From NCBI GenBank assembly GCA_015065585.1, contig SVQC01000001.1, positions 39,783-103,782 on the forward strand: DNA of 64,000 nucleotides, given 5' to 3'. A model generated the notes under the pieces. It saw only the letters and a program-made list of their open reading frames with translations. It made no database searches and was not told where the DNA came from. A program made the position numbers and the translations under genes. The stretch is from Oscillospiraceae bacterium (GTDB lineage Bacteria; Bacillota; Clostridia; Oscillospirales; Acutalibacteraceae). Of the stretch, positions 8,018 to 17,208 are shown piece by piece. Position 1 is the stretch's first letter. Each line of letters opens with the position of its first letter.

Positions 8018-8275
8018 ATGAGCGAAAGAAACCTTCGTAAAACAAGAGTAGGTAAGGTTGTAAGTAATAAAATGGATAAAACCGTTGTTGTTGCTATTGA
8101 AGATAACGTAAAACACCCACTCTACAAGAAGATTATTAAAAACACTATTAAGCTTAAGGCCCATGATGAAAACAACACCTGCAATATCGGTGACAGAGTT
8201 CTTATTATGGAAACCAGACCGCTCTCCAAGGATAAGAATTGGCGTGTGGTTGAGATTATCGAAAAAGCTTTGTAG
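8018..8275 (+). CDS. rpsQ: 30S ribosomal protein S17
   Basis: S17 of 85 residues with the OB-fold pattern and the block [21 protein letters not shown]. It binds helices 7 and 11 of 16S rRNA. Its stop is TAG with no recognisable continuation behind it, showing that TAG works as an ordinary stop in this genome. AGGGAGGG precedes the start. Confidence 0.97.
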   Translation: MSERNLRKTRVGKVVSNKMDKTVVVAIEDNVKHPLYKKIIKNTIKLKAHDENNTCNIGDRVLIMETRPLSKDKNWRVVEIIEKAL

Positions 8276-8296
8276 TCTGTTAAGGAGGAAACCACT

Positions 8297-8665
8297 GTGA
8301 TACAGCAACAGAGTTACCTTAAGGTTGCCGACAATACCGGTGCTAAAGAAATTATGTGCATTCGTGTACTCGGCGGCTCTAGAAGAAGGTATGCCAATAT
8401 CGGCGATGTAATCGTTGCTTCTGTTAAAAAGGCCACTCCCGGTGGTACTGTTAAGAAGGGCGATGTAGTAAAGGCAGTTGTAGTTCGTTCTGCAAAAGGT
8501 CTTCGCCGCAATGATGGCACTTATATCAGATTTGATGAGAACGCTGCCGTTATCATCCGTGAGGATAAAAACCCCCGCGGAACCCGTATTTTCGGACCGG
8601 TAGCCCGTGAGCTTCGTGATAAGGACTATACCAAAATCCTTTCCCTTGCTCCCGAAGTACTTTAA
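8297..8665 (+). CDS. rplN: 50S ribosomal protein L14
   Basis: L14 of exactly 122 residues (the family standard). It begins with a GTG codon behind AAGGAGG and has the block [21 protein letters not shown]. It forms part of the intersubunit bridge. The GTG start is well supported because the next ATG lies inside the conserved core. Confidence 0.97.
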   Translation: MIQQQSYLKVADNTGAKEIMCIRVLGGSRRRYANIGDVIVASVKKATPGGTVKKGDVVKAVVVRSAKGLRRNDGTYIRFDENAAVIIREDKNPRGTRIFGPVARELRDKDYTKILSLAPEVL

Positions 8666-8680
8666 TGGAGGATGAACACA

Positions 8681-8995
8681 ATGAACATTAAAACTGGTGA
8701 TACTGTAGTTCTCCTCACCGGAGACGAAAAATACCGTGGCAAAAGCGGTAAGGTTCTCGAAGTAAGCCCCAAAGAAGGTAAGGTTATTGTTGAAGGTCTT
8801 AATGTTGTTAAGAAACATATGAAACCCCGCAAGGCCGGTGACCCTTCCGGTATTATTGAGACCGAAAGCGCTATCTATGCATCTAAGGTACAGCTTGTTT
8901 GCCCCAAATGCGGCGAACCCACCCGCGTAGGCGTTAAAATCTACGAAGATGGTAAAAAAGACCGTATGTGCAAGAAGTGCAAAGAAACATTTTAA
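8681..8995 (+). CDS. rplX: 50S ribosomal protein L24
   Basis: L24 of 104 residues. Two in-frame ATGs exist; 8672 abuts the GGAGG with no spacing, while 8681 has correct spacing and starts the conserved MNIKTGDTVVLL, so 8681 was chosen. A KOW motif lies at the N-terminus (GKSGKVLEVSPKEGKVIVEG). The C-terminus has a CPKC...CKKC zinc ribbon common in this family. L24 initiates large-subunit assembly. Confidence 0.96.
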   Translation: MNIKTGDTVVLLTGDEKYRGKSGKVLEVSPKEGKVIVEGLNVVKKHMKPRKAGDPSGIIETESAIYASKVQLVCPKCGEPTRVGVKIYEDGKKDRMCKKCKETF

Positions 8996-9014
8996 CGAGT
9001 AAGGAGGACATGAC

Positions 9015-9554
9015 ATGTCATTAATGAGAGAAGAATATGTAAATTCTATTGCTCCCGCATTGATGAAGAAATTCAATTACAAGAGCGTCATGCAGATTCC
9101 GAAGCTCGATAAAGTTGTAATCAATGTTGGACTCGGCGAAGCAAAAGATAACCCAAAGGCTATCGATGCTGCTATCGCTGATTTAAGCAAAATCACCGGT
9201 CAGAAGGCTATTCCCTGTGTAGCTAAGAAGTCGGTTGCGAACTTCAAACTTCGTGCAGGACAGCCCATCGGTGTAAAAGTTACTCTCAGAGGTGAGAGAA
9301 TGTATGAGTTCGTTGAGCGTTTGTTCAATGCAGCTCTTCCCAGAGTAAGAGACTTCAGAGGTATTAATCCTAACTCTTTCGACGGCCGCGGAAATTATTC
9401 TATGGGCGTTAAAGAACAGTTGATTTTCCCTGAAATCGAATTTGATAAGATCGACAAGGTTCGCGGTATGGATATCAACTTTATTACTACAGCGAAAACC
9501 GACGAAGAAGCCCGTGAGTTGCTTTCTCTTATGGGTGCTCCGTTTGCGAAATAA
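9015..9554 (+). CDS. rplE: 50S ribosomal protein L5
   Basis: L5 at 179 residues, the usual length. It has conserved blocks [16 protein letters not shown] and GAKLR-like [18 protein letters not shown], and the RDFRGI segment. It binds 5S rRNA and contacts S13 and P-site tRNA. AAGGAGG precedes the ATG. Confidence 0.97.
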   Translation: MSLMREEYVNSIAPALMKKFNYKSVMQIPKLDKVVINVGLGEAKDNPKAIDAAIADLSKITGQKAIPCVAKKSVANFKLRAGQPIGVKVTLRGERMYEFVERLFNAALPRVRDFRGINPNSFDGRGNYSMGVKEQLIFPEIEFDKIDKVRGMDINFITTAKTDEEARELLSLMGAPFAK

Positions 9555-9566
9555 GGAGAATAGATT

Positions 9567-9752
9567 ATGGCTAAAACATCTATGAAAATAAAACAGGCAC
9601 GTCCTGCCAAATTTTCAACCAGAGCATACAGCAGATGCAAAATCTGCGGACGCCCCCACGCTTATCTTCGCAAATACGGTATTTGCCGTATCTGTTTCAG
9701 AGAACTCGCTTATAAGGGTGAAATCCCCGGCGTGACAAAGGCAAGCTGGTAA
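9567..9752 (+). CDS. rpsZ: 30S ribosomal protein S14, zinc-binding type Z
   Basis: The 61-residue length and the two Cys pairs (CKIC...CRIC) mark the short zinc-containing S14 of Gram-positive bacteria rather than the longer Cys-free form that can replace it under zinc limitation. It sits in the head of the small subunit. It lies in the canonical place between rplE and rpsH. Confidence 0.97.
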   Translation: MAKTSMKIKQARPAKFSTRAYSRCKICGRPHAYLRKYGICRICFRELAYKGEIPGVTKASW

Positions 9753-9778
9753 AAGCAACAGAAAAGGAGGTTGACGGC

Positions 9779-10177
9779 ATGCAAATCACCGATACTATAG
9801 CCGATATGCTTACAAGAATTCGTAACGCTTCTTCGGCAAAACATGATTCGGTAGATATCCCTGCGTCAAATGTTAAAAAAGCAATTGCTCAGATTTTACT
9901 TGACGAAGGATATATTACAAGCTTTCAGGTTATTGAAGACGGAAAGCAGGGCATGATTCATATCGTACTGAAGTATGGCCCGAAAAAATCTCAGATCATT
10001 ACCGGAATCCGCAGAGTTTCCAAGCCCGGTTTGAGAATTTACACCAATGTTGAGGATATGCCGAAGGTTATGAGAGGCCTTGGCATCGCAATCCTTTCCA
10101 CCTCTAAGGGTATTTTGACAGATAAGCAGGCTCGCAGCGCAAACGTAGGCGGCGAAGTTCTCGCTTATATCTGGTAA
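9779..10177 (+). CDS. rpsH: 30S ribosomal protein S8
   Basis: S8 of 132 residues starting [15 protein letters not shown], with the conserved C-terminal block [20 protein letters not shown]. It binds helix 21 of 16S rRNA and in E. coli also represses the spc operon. AAAAGGAGG precedes the ATG. Confidence 0.97.
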   Translation: MQITDTIADMLTRIRNASSAKHDSVDIPASNVKKAIAQILLDEGYITSFQVIEDGKQGMIHIVLKYGPKKSQIITGIRRVSKPGLRIYTNVEDMPKVMRGLGIAILSTSKGILTDKQARSANVGGEVLAYIW

Positions 10178-10191
10178 GGAGGTGCTTCAGG

Positions 10192-10740
10192 ATGTCTCGT
10201 ATTGGAAAGAAACCCATTGCTATTCCTGCAGGCGTTGAAGTTAAATTAAACGGCAACGAAATGACCGTTAAGGGTCCTAAGGGCGAACTTAAGAGCGCTC
10301 TCCGTCCTGAAATGGAAATTGTAATTGAGAATAGCGAAATTATTGTTAAGCGTCCCAATGACGACCAATTAAACCGTTCTCTCCACGGTCTTACACGTAC
10401 ACTTATCGCCAATATGGTTGAGGGTGTTACCGAAGGCTTTAAGAAAGAACTTGATGTAAACGGTGTTGGTTATCGTGTTCAGAAGCAGGGTAAAAATCTT
10501 GTTATGAACCTTGGATATTCCCATCAGGTTATCGTAGAAGAACCTGCCGGTATTACTATTGATGTACCCGGCCCCAACAAGATTATTGTTAGCGGTTCCG
10601 ATAAACAGGCAGTAGGCCAGTTGGCAGCTCAGATTCGCGAAAAACGTCCCCCCGAGCCTTACAAGGGCAAAGGTATCAAGTATGTGGATGAGCATATCCG
10701 CCGCAAAGAAGGTAAAGCCGCTAAGGGCGCAAAGAAATAA
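10192..10740 (+). CDS. rplF: 50S ribosomal protein L6
   Basis: L6 of 182 residues with the duplicated fold. It starts [16 protein letters not shown] and contains the signature [13 protein letters not shown] near residue 150. It lies near the sarcin-ricin loop and the factor-binding site. AAGGAGG lies upstream of the ATG. Confidence 0.97.
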   Translation: MSRIGKKPIAIPAGVEVKLNGNEMTVKGPKGELKSALRPEMEIVIENSEIIVKRPNDDQLNRSLHGLTRTLIANMVEGVTEGFKKELDVNGVGYRVQKQGKNLVMNLGYSHQVIVEEPAGITIDVPGPNKIIVSGSDKQAVGQLAAQIREKRPPEPYKGKGIKYVDEHIRRKEGKAAKGAKK

Positions 10741-10761
10741 TTTAAAAGGAGTGTATTTTAA

Positions 10762-11121
10762 ATGGTTACTAGACCAGATTCTAACAAGGCACGTCTTAAG
10801 CGTCACCTTCGTGTGCGTAGCAAGATAAGCGGTACTGCTGAGTGCCCGCGCCTTGATGTATTCCGCTCCAACAGCAACATTTACGCCCAGCTCATCGATG
10901 ATGTTAACGGTGTTACTTTAGCTTCCGCTTCTACCGTTGAAAAAGATTTTGACGGTGCAACCGGTAATAAAGAAGCAGCCCGTAAAGTTGGACAGATAAT
11001 TGCTAAACGCGCTCTTGATAAAGGTATTGAGTGCTGCGTTTTCGACCGTGGTGGTTATATTTACCATGGTCGTGTCTTGGAGCTTGCCGAAGGTGCCCGT
11101 GAGGGCGGCCTCAAGTTCTAA
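10762..11121 (+). CDS. rplR: 50S ribosomal protein L18
   Basis: L18 of 119 residues. The central block [19 protein letters not shown] and the C-terminal [24 protein letters not shown] match the family. It binds 5S rRNA with L5 and L25-type proteins. AAAAGGAG precedes the ATG. Confidence 0.97.
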   Translation: MVTRPDSNKARLKRHLRVRSKISGTAECPRLDVFRSNSNIYAQLIDDVNGVTLASASTVEKDFDGATGNKEAARKVGQIIAKRALDKGIECCVFDRGGYIYHGRVLELAEGAREGGLKF

Positions 11122-11140
11122 ATGAAGAGGAGGAATACTT

Positions 11141-11644
11141 TTGGCTACTAATTTTGACACTAATAATGTAGAATTACAGGAGCGCGTAGTTGCTATCAAC
11201 CGCGTATCTAAAACCGTTAAGGGCGGTCGTATTATGAAATTCTCCGCTTTAGTTGTTGTCGGCGACGGCAATGGCAGAGTAGGCTTCGGCCTCGGTAAAG
11301 CAGGCGAAGTTCCGGATGCGATTCGCAAGGGAATTGAAGATGCTAAGAAAAACATGATTACTGTTGCTCTTAAAGGCACTACTATTCCTCATGAAATCGT
11401 AGGCGAGTTCGGTGCAGGCCGCGTACTTTTAAAGCCTGCTGCAACCGGTACCGGCGTTATTGCCGGCGGACCTGTTCGTGCCGTACTTGAGACCGTTGGT
11501 ATTAAAGATATTCGTACCAAGGCCCTTCGTTCAAACAATCCCTGTAACGTTGTAAGAGCTACTATCGCAGGTCTTGCTGCACTTCGCAATGCTGAAGAAG
11601 TTGCTGCTATCCGCGGTAAGTCAGTTAAAGAAATCGTAGGTTAA
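11141..11644 (+). CDS. rpsE: 30S ribosomal protein S5
   Basis: S5 of 167 residues, with the double-stranded RNA-binding N-terminal domain ([20 protein letters not shown]) and the [18 protein letters not shown] block. It starts with TTG behind AGAGGAGG, a rare start for a ribosomal protein; no ATG before the conserved core would give a full-length protein. S5 is a fidelity (ram) protein and part of the mRNA entry helicase with S3 and S4. Confidence 0.95.
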   Translation: MATNFDTNNVELQERVVAINRVSKTVKGGRIMKFSALVVVGDGNGRVGFGLGKAGEVPDAIRKGIEDAKKNMITVALKGTTIPHEIVGEFGAGRVLLKPAATGTGVIAGGPVRAVLETVGIKDIRTKALRSNNPCNVVRATIAGLAALRNAEEVAAIRGKSVKEIVG

Positions 11645-11658
11645 GGAGGAGCAATGAA

Positions 11659-11835
11659 ATGGCACTTAAAGTTAAACTTGTAAAGAGCACAATCGGCTCC
11701 AAAAAAGACCAGATTGCTACTGTAGCAGCTCTCGGACTCAAAAAAATAGGTGATGAATCTATTCAGCCCGATAATGCTTCTACTCAGGGCAAAATCAAAA
11801 AAGTCGTACACCTCGTTGAGGTGAGTGAAGCTTAA
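11659..11835 (+). CDS. rpmD: 50S ribosomal protein L30
   Basis: Small ORF of 58 residues, the normal L30 length. It begins [18 protein letters not shown] and has the conserved [10 protein letters not shown] turn and an ending in VHLVEVSEA. The ATG at 11659 follows AAGGAGG at optimal distance; an ATG five bases earlier is out of frame. It lies between rpsE and rplO as expected. Confidence 0.96.
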   Translation: MALKVKLVKSTIGSKKDQIATVAALGLKKIGDESIQPDNASTQGKIKKVVHLVEVSEA

Positions 11836-11889
11836 TATAAGCTTCGATGTATATCCGTTGTTTAACGGAAAGAACGGAGAAAATTCCGT
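11827..11889 (+). other. Three tandem RNA hairpins at the rpmD-rplO junction
   Basis: GAAGCTTA/TAAGCTTC (11827-11845, loop ATA, overlapping the rpmD stop). TCCGTT/AACGGA (11854-11869, loop GTTT). ACGGA/TCCGT (11874-11889, six-base loop). None has a T-run. The cluster resembles the two hairpins in the rplW-rplB spacer. Confidence 0.55.
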
Positions 11890-11912
11890 CACTAAGCAAG
11901 GAGGTGCGAAAA

Positions 11913-12353
11913 ATGAAACTTCATGAATTATCCCCGGCTTTTGGCTCAACTAAAGAGGCAAAACGTATCGGTAGAGGTCATGGTTCCGGCAATGGTAAAA
12001 CTGCCGGTAAAGGTCACAAGGGACAGAAGGCTCGTGCCGGTCACGGTATGAGACCTGGTTTTGAAGGCGGTCAGATGCCTCTCCAAAGACGTGTTCCGAA
12101 GCGTGGCTTCAATAACATTTTTGCTGAAGAGGTTATAGCTATCAATGTTTCTGCTCTCAATGTTTTTGAGGACGGTGCTGTTGTAGATGCTGCCGCTTTG
12201 GCTGATAAGGGTATCGTGAAAAAGGCTTCTTACCCTGTAAAAGTACTCGGTAAAGGCGAAATCACTAAGAAACTTACTGTAAAGCTTAATGCTTTCTCTG
12301 TTTCTGCTGCTGAAAAAATCGCTGCTGCCGGCGGAAAGACAGAGGTGATTTAA
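11913..12353 (+). CDS. rplO: 50S ribosomal protein L15
   Basis: The ATG at 11913 follows AAGGAGGTG and gives 146 residues starting [20 protein letters not shown], the standard L15 start. A longer in-frame start at 11847 runs through the hairpin region and was rejected. The Gly-rich basic block ([20 protein letters not shown]) is typical. L15 is a late assembly protein. Confidence 0.97.
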   Translation: MKLHELSPAFGSTKEAKRIGRGHGSGNGKTAGKGHKGQKARAGHGMRPGFEGGQMPLQRRVPKRGFNNIFAEEVIAINVSALNVFEDGAVVDAAALADKGIVKKASYPVKVLGKGEITKKLTVKLNAFSVSAAEKIAAAGGKTEVI

Positions 12354-12355
12354 CC

Positions 12356-13627
12356 GTGTTAGAAACTATTAGAAACGCCTGGGCTGTTAAAGATATCAGA
12401 CGAAAAATACTTTTCACGGTTTTCATCCTGATTGTGTTCCGTATAGGTTCAGTAATTCCGGTTCCCTTTATTGACGTGGAAACCTTAAAAGAAGTTATGG
12501 TGGCTAACGTTGGTCTTACCTCTATATCGGTATTGACCGGCGGCGCTCTTGACTACGGTGCAATATTTGCACTTTCGGTTACCCCGTACATTAACTCATC
12601 AATTATTATTCAGTTGTTATCAGTTGCTATTCCTGCTCTTGAAAGACTTTCTAAAGAGGGTGAAGAGGGCAGAAAGAAGATTGCACAGATTACCCGTTAT
12701 ACAACAGTTATTCTTGCTCTTCTTCAGAGTACCGCTTTCTTCATTTATCTTAATTCCGAAGGTGTTAATTGTATTAACGCTAAGGGCGGTCTTGTATGGC
12801 TTGCTGGTGTGGTTGTGGTTCTTTGCCTTACTGCTGGTTCAACTCTTGTAATGTGGCTTGGCGAACAAATTGACGTAAAAGGTATCGGCAACGGTATTTC
12901 TATGATTTTGTTCAGCGGTATTATTGCTAGAGGTCCTCAGGCGGCAGAAGTACTTTGGAAAAACCTTTCCATTAATGCAGTTGCCGTTGTGGCTATCGTT
13001 GTACTTTTCCTTTTACTTATTATGTTTGTTGTATGGATGACCGCTGCAGAACGCAGAATTCCCGTGCAGTATGCAAAGCGTGTAGTAGGTAATAAAATGT
13101 ACGGCGGCCAAAACAGTCATATTCCGATTAAAGTTAATATGTCAGGTGTTATGCCTGTAATATTTGCAAGCTCAATTTTGATGCTTCCTTCCATGATTAT
13201 GGGCTTTATGAAGAATACTGAAAACAGCTGGTATAAATTCTTCTCACTGTTCAGCACACAAGGTGTGTTCTATGCCATTATCTACTTTGTACTGATTATC
13301 GGTTTTGCATATTTTTATGCTACCATTCAGTTCAATCCTGTAGAAATGACAAACAATCTTAGAAAGAACGGCGGTTCTATTCCTGGCATTCGTCCCGGCA
13401 AACCTACCACCGATTTTATTTCTAAGATTTTGTCAAGAATTACTTTGATGGGTGCGTTTTTCCTGAGCGTTGTTGCAATACTTCCTATCGTTGTAGGTAG
13501 AATTGGTGCTATGAATATTTCCCTTGGTGGTACTTCAATGCTCATTCTTGTAGGTGTTGCACTTGATACAGTTCAGAACCTTGAATCTCAGATGATGATG
13601 CGTCATTACAAGGGATTCCTTGATTAA
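12356..13627 (+). CDS. secY: Preprotein translocase subunit SecY
   Basis: Central pore of the Sec translocon in the inner membrane. It has 423 residues and about ten hydrophobic segments. It shows the plug/TM2 region with the family signature (GALDYGAIFALSVTPYINSS), the cytoplasmic RRIPVQYAKRVVG loop, and the conserved ending MMMRHYKGFL. The start is GTG, two bases after the rplO stop, with the ribosome binding site (GAGGTG) inside rplO. Confidence 0.97.
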   Translation: MLETIRNAWAVKDIRRKILFTVFILIVFRIGSVIPVPFIDVETLKEVMVANVGLTSISVLTGGALDYGAIFALSVTPYINSSIIIQLLSVAIPALERLSKEGEEGRKKIAQITRYTTVILALLQSTAFFIYLNSEGVNCINAKGGLVWLAGVVVVLCLTAGSTLVMWLGEQIDVKGIGNGISMILFSGIIARGPQAAEVLWKNLSINAVAVVAIVVLFLLLIMFVVWMTAAERRIPVQYAKRVVGNKMYGGQNSHIPIKVNMSGVMPVIFASSILMLPSMIMGFMKNTENSWYKFFSLFSTQGVFYAIIYFVLIIGFAYFYATIQFNPVEMTNNLRKNGGSIPGIRPGKPTTDFISKILSRITLMGAFFLSVVAILPIVVGRIGAMNISLGGTSMLILVGVALDTVQNLESQMMMRHYKGFLD

Positions 13628-13642
13628 TAAAGGAGACCGAAT

Positions 13643-14275
13643 ATGAAGCTCATTCTACTGGGAGCACCGGGTGCCGGAAAAGGTACTCAGGCAGAATTTA
13701 TTTCAGAAAAATGTAATATTCCAACCATTTCAACGGGTAATATTATCCGTGCCGCTTTGAAAAACGGTACTGAAATGGGCTTAGTTGCTAAATCTTATAT
13801 TGATGCAGGCAGTCTTGTTCCCGATGATGTTGTAATTGGCATCGTTAAGGAAAGACTCAGCGAGAAGGATTGTGAAAACGGTTATATACTTGACGGTTTT
13901 CCCCGTACGATTCCTCAGGCTGAAGCTCTTGACGCTATGGGCGATACTGTTGATACCGTTCTCTCTATTGAAGTGAGTGACGAGGAAATAGTTAAACGTA
14001 TGTCAGGCAGACGCGTTTGCGAAAAGTGTGGAACCAGCTATCACACCGAGTATAAGAAACCTGAAAAAGAGGGCGTTTGTAATCTTTGTGGAGGTAATCT
14101 TGTTATCCGTAAAGATGATGAGCCGTCTACTGTGTTAAATCGTTTAGAGGTTTATCACCAGCAGACCGAGCCTCTTATGGCTTATTATGAAAAGCAAGGT
14201 AAACTTATCAGTGTTGAAGGTATGGATACTGTTCAGGAAACAACTGCTGCAGTATTTGCCGCATTGGAGATTTAG
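13643..14275 (+). CDS. adk: Adenylate kinase, zinc-lid type
   Basis: Interconverts ATP + AMP and 2 ADP. It has 210 residues. The P-loop is GAPGAGKGTQ (residues 7-16). The NMP-binding segment (STGNIIRAALKNGTEMG) and DGFPRT are present. The lid carries two Cys pairs (CEKC...CNLC), the zinc-binding version usual in Gram-positives. It lies between secY and map as in most Firmicutes, with AAAGGAG before the ATG. Confidence 0.97.
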   Translation: MKLILLGAPGAGKGTQAEFISEKCNIPTISTGNIIRAALKNGTEMGLVAKSYIDAGSLVPDDVVIGIVKERLSEKDCENGYILDGFPRTIPQAEALDAMGDTVDTVLSIEVSDEEIVKRMSGRRVCEKCGTSYHTEYKKPEKEGVCNLCGGNLVIRKDDEPSTVLNRLEVYHQQTEPLMAYYEKQGKLISVEGMDTVQETTAAVFAALEI

Positions 14276-14277
14276 TT

Positions 14278-15027
14278 ATGATAGTGCTTAAAACCAGCCG
14301 TGAACTTATCTGTATGCAAAAGGCATGCAGAATATCGGCAGGAGCATTAAAGCTGATAGGCGAGTCGGTTAAATCGGGAATATCAACCGGAGAACTTGAC
14401 AGAATAGCTGAAGACTATATAAGAAGTCAGGGCGCTGTTCCTAATTTTAAAGGTTATTCCGGATATCCCGCTACGGCTTGTATATCTATAAATAATGAGG
14501 TGATTCACGGCATACCTTCAAACAAGCGTATCCTTAAAGACGGTGACATAGTCAGTGTTGATTTAGGAGCTGCTTATGAAGGCTATAACGGTGATAATGC
14601 CGCCACTTTCGCTGTTGGAGAAATCTCCGATGAAGCGAAGCGGCTGATAGACGCGACCAGAGAAAGCCTTTACGAAGGCATTAAGGCTGCTCGCGCAGGC
14701 GGTAGAATCGGCGATATAGGAAACGCTATACAGCGTTATGTCGAGGAGAGAGGTTTTTCCGTAGTCCGCGAATTTGTCGGTCATGGAATAGGAACTAAAC
14801 TCCATGAAGCACCCGAGGTCCCGAATTACGGTACAGCCGGAAAGGGAATCCGCTTGATGCCGGGAATGACAATCGCAATTGAACCTATGGTTAATTCAGG
14901 ATTGCCTGGTGTTAAAACCTTATCGGACGGTTGGACGGTTCAAACGGTTGACGGTTCACTTTCTGCTCATTTTGAGCATACTGTGGCAATAACAACCGAC
15001 GGCCCTGAGATTTTAACTGTTGTCTGA
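14278..15027 (+). CDS. map: Methionine aminopeptidase type I
   Basis: Removes the initiator methionine from nascent proteins. It has 249 residues of the short type Ia class. The metal ligands are visible: Asp in VSVDLGAAYEGYNGD, His in GHGIGTKLHE, and Glu in AIEPMV, plus a late Glu in HFEHTVAIT. It starts two bases after the adk TAG with no strong ribosome binding site, suggesting coupling. Confidence 0.97.
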   Translation: MIVLKTSRELICMQKACRISAGALKLIGESVKSGISTGELDRIAEDYIRSQGAVPNFKGYSGYPATACISINNEVIHGIPSNKRILKDGDIVSVDLGAAYEGYNGDNAATFAVGEISDEAKRLIDATRESLYEGIKAARAGGRIGDIGNAIQRYVEERGFSVVREFVGHGIGTKLHEAPEVPNYGTAGKGIRLMPGMTIAIEPMVNSGLPGVKTLSDGWTVQTVDGSLSAHFEHTVAITTDGPEILTVV

Positions 15028-15037
15028 AGGTGAAGTT

Positions 15038-15283
15038 ATGTATACCGGAAGAATAGTTAAATCCATAGCCGGTAGAGATAAAGGATATTTACTTGCCGTT
15101 ATTGGCGAGGATAAGGGTTTTGTTCTTATAGCGGACGGAAAAGAACGTCCCGTAGAGCACCCAAAAAGAAAAAATGTCAAACATATCTCATTTACCGAAA
15201 AGCGTCTATGTAAAGACGAATTTATTTCGAATAAATCATTACGAAAAGCACTTAAAAAGTGCGATATTAAGGAGGATTTCTGA
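15038..15283 (+). CDS. KOW-domain RNA-binding protein (L14e/L6e/L27e-like)
   Basis: Small basic protein of 81 residues. It begins with a KOW-like strand pair ([21 protein letters not shown]) and an RKNVKHI segment, resembling eukaryotic/archaeal L14e. Genes of this kind occur between map and infA in many Firmicutes; the role is thought to be ribosome- or RNA-related but is not settled. The ATG at 15038 follows GAAGGTGA; a TTG at 15020 inside map was rejected. Confidence 0.85.
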   Translation: MYTGRIVKSIAGRDKGYLLAVIGEDKGFVLIADGKERPVEHPKRKNVKHISFTEKRLCKDEFISNKSLRKALKKCDIKEDF

Positions 15284-15285
15284 TT

Positions 15286-15504
15286 ATGTCTAAAGAAGAT
15301 GTAATTGAACTCGAGGGTACCGTTGTCGAGTCCATGCCGAATGCAATGTTCAAAGTTGAAATTCAAGGCGGACATACAATTCTTGCTCATATCTCAGGCA
15401 AACTTCGTATGAATTTTATACGAATTCTTCCCGGAGATAAAGTAACAGTTGAAATGTCGCCGTACGACCTGTCTAAGGGACGCATTACTTGGCGTTCTAA
15501 ATAA
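15286..15504 (+). CDS. infA: Translation initiation factor IF-1
   Basis: The 72-residue length and OB-fold sequence ([20 protein letters not shown], then [19 protein letters not shown]) are diagnostic of IF-1. It binds the A-site of the 30S subunit during initiation. It lies two bases after the KOW gene, with AAGGAGG inside that gene. Confidence 0.97.
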   Translation: MSKEDVIELEGTVVESMPNAMFKVEIQGGHTILAHISGKLRMNFIRILPGDKVTVEMSPYDLSKGRITWRSK

Positions 15505-15536
15505 GACGGTCAAAAAAATCAGGGAGGGTAATCCAA

Positions 15537-15650
15537 ATGAAAGTCAGACCTTCTGTAAAAAAGATTTGCGAAAAATGCAAAATCATCAAGCGCAAGGGTA
15601 AAATCATGGTAATCTGTGAAAATCCCAAGCACAAACAGCGTCAGGGATAA
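15537..15650 (+). CDS. rpmJ: 50S ribosomal protein L36, zinc (C+) form
   Basis: A 37-residue ORF behind AGGGAGGG. It starts [15 protein letters not shown] and ends KHKQRQG. The CxxC, a third Cys and a His form the zinc site, so this is the C+ paralogue. It sits between infA and rpsM as in most Firmicutes. Confidence 0.97.
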   Translation: MKVRPSVKKICEKCKIIKRKGKIMVICENPKHKQRQG

Positions 15651-15680
15651 CCCGCGCTATACAGTGGAGGTGTATTAAAA

Positions 15681-16049
15681 ATGGCTCGTATTGCTGGTGT
15701 AGATTTGCCGAATAACAAACGTGTGGAGATTGGTCTCACTTATATTTTCGGCATCGGACTTACAACATCCAGAGAAATTCTTGCGGCCACCGGAGTTAAT
15801 CCGGATACCCGTGTCAAAGATTTGACCGAAGATGATATTTCTAAGCTGCGTGAGTATATCGACCACAACCTTCAGGTTGAAGGTGACCGTCGCCGTACCG
15901 TAGCATTTGACATCAAGAGACTTATTGAAATCGGAAGTTACAGAGGCCTTCGTCATCGTAAGGGCTTACCGGTAAGAGGACAGCGTTCCAAGACCAATGC
16001 CCGTACCCGTAAGGGTCCGAAGAAGACCATTGCTAACAAGAAGAAATAA
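15681..16049 (+). CDS. rpsM: 30S ribosomal protein S13
   Basis: S13 of 122 residues: [20 protein letters not shown] at the start, a helix-two-turn-helix core, and a basic C-terminal tail ([17 protein letters not shown]) that contacts P-site tRNA. It lies in the head of the small subunit with S19. It opens the alpha-operon part of the cluster. GGAGGTG precedes the ATG. Confidence 0.97.
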   Translation: MARIAGVDLPNNKRVEIGLTYIFGIGLTTSREILAATGVNPDTRVKDLTEDDISKLREYIDHNLQVEGDRRRTVAFDIKRLIEIGSYRGLRHRKGLPVRGQRSKTNARTRKGPKKTIANKKK

Positions 16050-16066
16050 GTCAGGAGGAAGATAAT

Positions 16067-16468
16067 ATGGCTACTGCTAAGGCTAAAACGACTTCTACTC
16101 GTAGACGTCGCGAAAAGAAAAATATTGAACGTGGTGCTGCTCATATCCAGTCAACCTTCAACAATACAATCGTAACTATTACCGATTCTCAGGGTAATGC
16201 ACTTTCTTGGGCTTCTGCCGGCGAACTCGGTTTTAGAGGTTCCAGAAAATCTACTCCTTTTGCTGCTCAGAGTGCTGCAGAAACTGCTGCTAAAGCTGCA
16301 ATGGAACACGGTCTTAAAATAGTTGAAGTGTATGTTAAAGGCCCCGGTGCCGGACGTGAAGCTGCTATCCGTGCATTACAGTCTGCAGGACTTGAAGTTA
16401 CTATGATTAAAGACGTAACTCCTATCCCGCACAACGGCTGCCGTCCTCCTAAGAGAAGACGCGTATAA
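16067..16468 (+). CDS. rpsK: 30S ribosomal protein S11
   Basis: S11 of 133 residues. The conserved core [20 protein letters not shown] and C-terminal [18 protein letters not shown] are present. It lies on the platform of the small subunit near the E-site. The N-terminus is Lys/Thr-rich. AGGAGGA precedes the ATG. Confidence 0.97.
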   Translation: MATAKAKTTSTRRRREKKNIERGAAHIQSTFNNTIVTITDSQGNALSWASAGELGFRGSRKSTPFAAQSAAETAAKAAMEHGLKIVEVYVKGPGAGREAAIRALQSAGLEVTMIKDVTPIPHNGCRPPKRRRV

Positions 16469-16492
16469 CCGAATTTATTGGAGGTGTAAAAG

Positions 16493-17119
16493 ATGGCAAG
16501 ATATACCGGTGCAGTTTGCAGACTTTGCCGCCGCGAAGGACAGAAATTGTTCTTAAAAGGCGAACGCTGCTATTCTGATAAATGTTCTATAGCTGTTAGA
16601 GCTTATGCTCCCGGACAGCATGGACAGGGACGTAAGAAGTCTTCCGAATATGGTCTTCAGCTTCGTGCTAAGCAGAAGGCTCGTCGTTTCTACGGCGTTC
16701 AGGAAGGTCAGTTCCGTCATTATTTTGAAATTGCTGAGAGAAAACAGGGTGTTACTGGTGAAAACCTTTTGAAGATTCTTGAAAGCCGTCTCGATAACGT
16801 AGTTTATAGAGTTGGTTTTGCTTCTTCAAGAGCTGAAGCCCGTCAGCTTATCGGCCACGGCCACTTTGAAGTTAACGGTCACCGTGTTGATATCGCTTCT
16901 TATCTTTTAAAGGCTGGCGATGTAATCGCTATCTGTGATAAGAGCAAAGCTCTCGAAAAAATGAAGGGCGTAGTTGAAGCTAACGCTTCCAGACCTACTC
17001 CCGCTTGGATAGATGTTGATAAAGACAACTGTTCTGCAAAAGTTATTGCTTTACCTGAGCGTGACCAGATTGACGCTCCTGTAGAGGAACAGCCCATCGT
17101 CGAATTCTACTCTAAGTAA
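16493..17119 (+). CDS. rpsD: 30S ribosomal protein S4, zinc (C+) form
   Basis: S4 of 208 residues with an N-terminal four-Cys cluster (CRLC near residue 9, then two more Cys around 26-31), the zinc form. The S4 RNA-binding domain is intact ([25 protein letters not shown]). It is a primary 16S binder and, in Bacillus and E. coli, a translational repressor of ribosomal genes. GGAGGTG precedes the ATG. Confidence 0.97.
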   Translation: MARYTGAVCRLCRREGQKLFLKGERCYSDKCSIAVRAYAPGQHGQGRKKSSEYGLQLRAKQKARRFYGVQEGQFRHYFEIAERKQGVTGENLLKILESRLDNVVYRVGFASSRAEARQLIGHGHFEVNGHRVDIASYLLKAGDVIAICDKSKALEKMKGVVEANASRPTPAWIDVDKDNCSAKVIALPERDQIDAPVEEQPIVEFYSK

Positions 17120-17124
17120 TAGGT

Positions 17125-17172
17125 TTTCAGTAACTGAAATTATCCGGATATGTTCCCGTAAAATTTATCCGG
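17125..17172 (+). promoter_or_regulatory. Repeat-rich rpsD-rpoA spacer element
   Basis: The 89-base spacer holds an inverted repeat TTTCAG/CTGAAA (17125-17139, loop TAA). It also has a perfect ten-base palindrome TATCCGGATA (17141-17150) and a second copy of TTATCCGG (17165-17172) repeating the one at 17140-17147. It may be an mRNA structure or a binding site upstream of rpoA. No convincing promoter is visible here. Confidence 0.35.
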
Positions 17173-17208
17173 CAATAAAAATTTATTTACGGAGAATGGA
17201 GCTTTTAA

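Noticed and set aside
8015..9076. 353-codon open frame on the minus strand across rpsQ, rplN, rplX and rplE
   Set aside because: It lies entirely antisense to four certain ribosomal genes, has no family resemblance, and is a shadow of their codon use.
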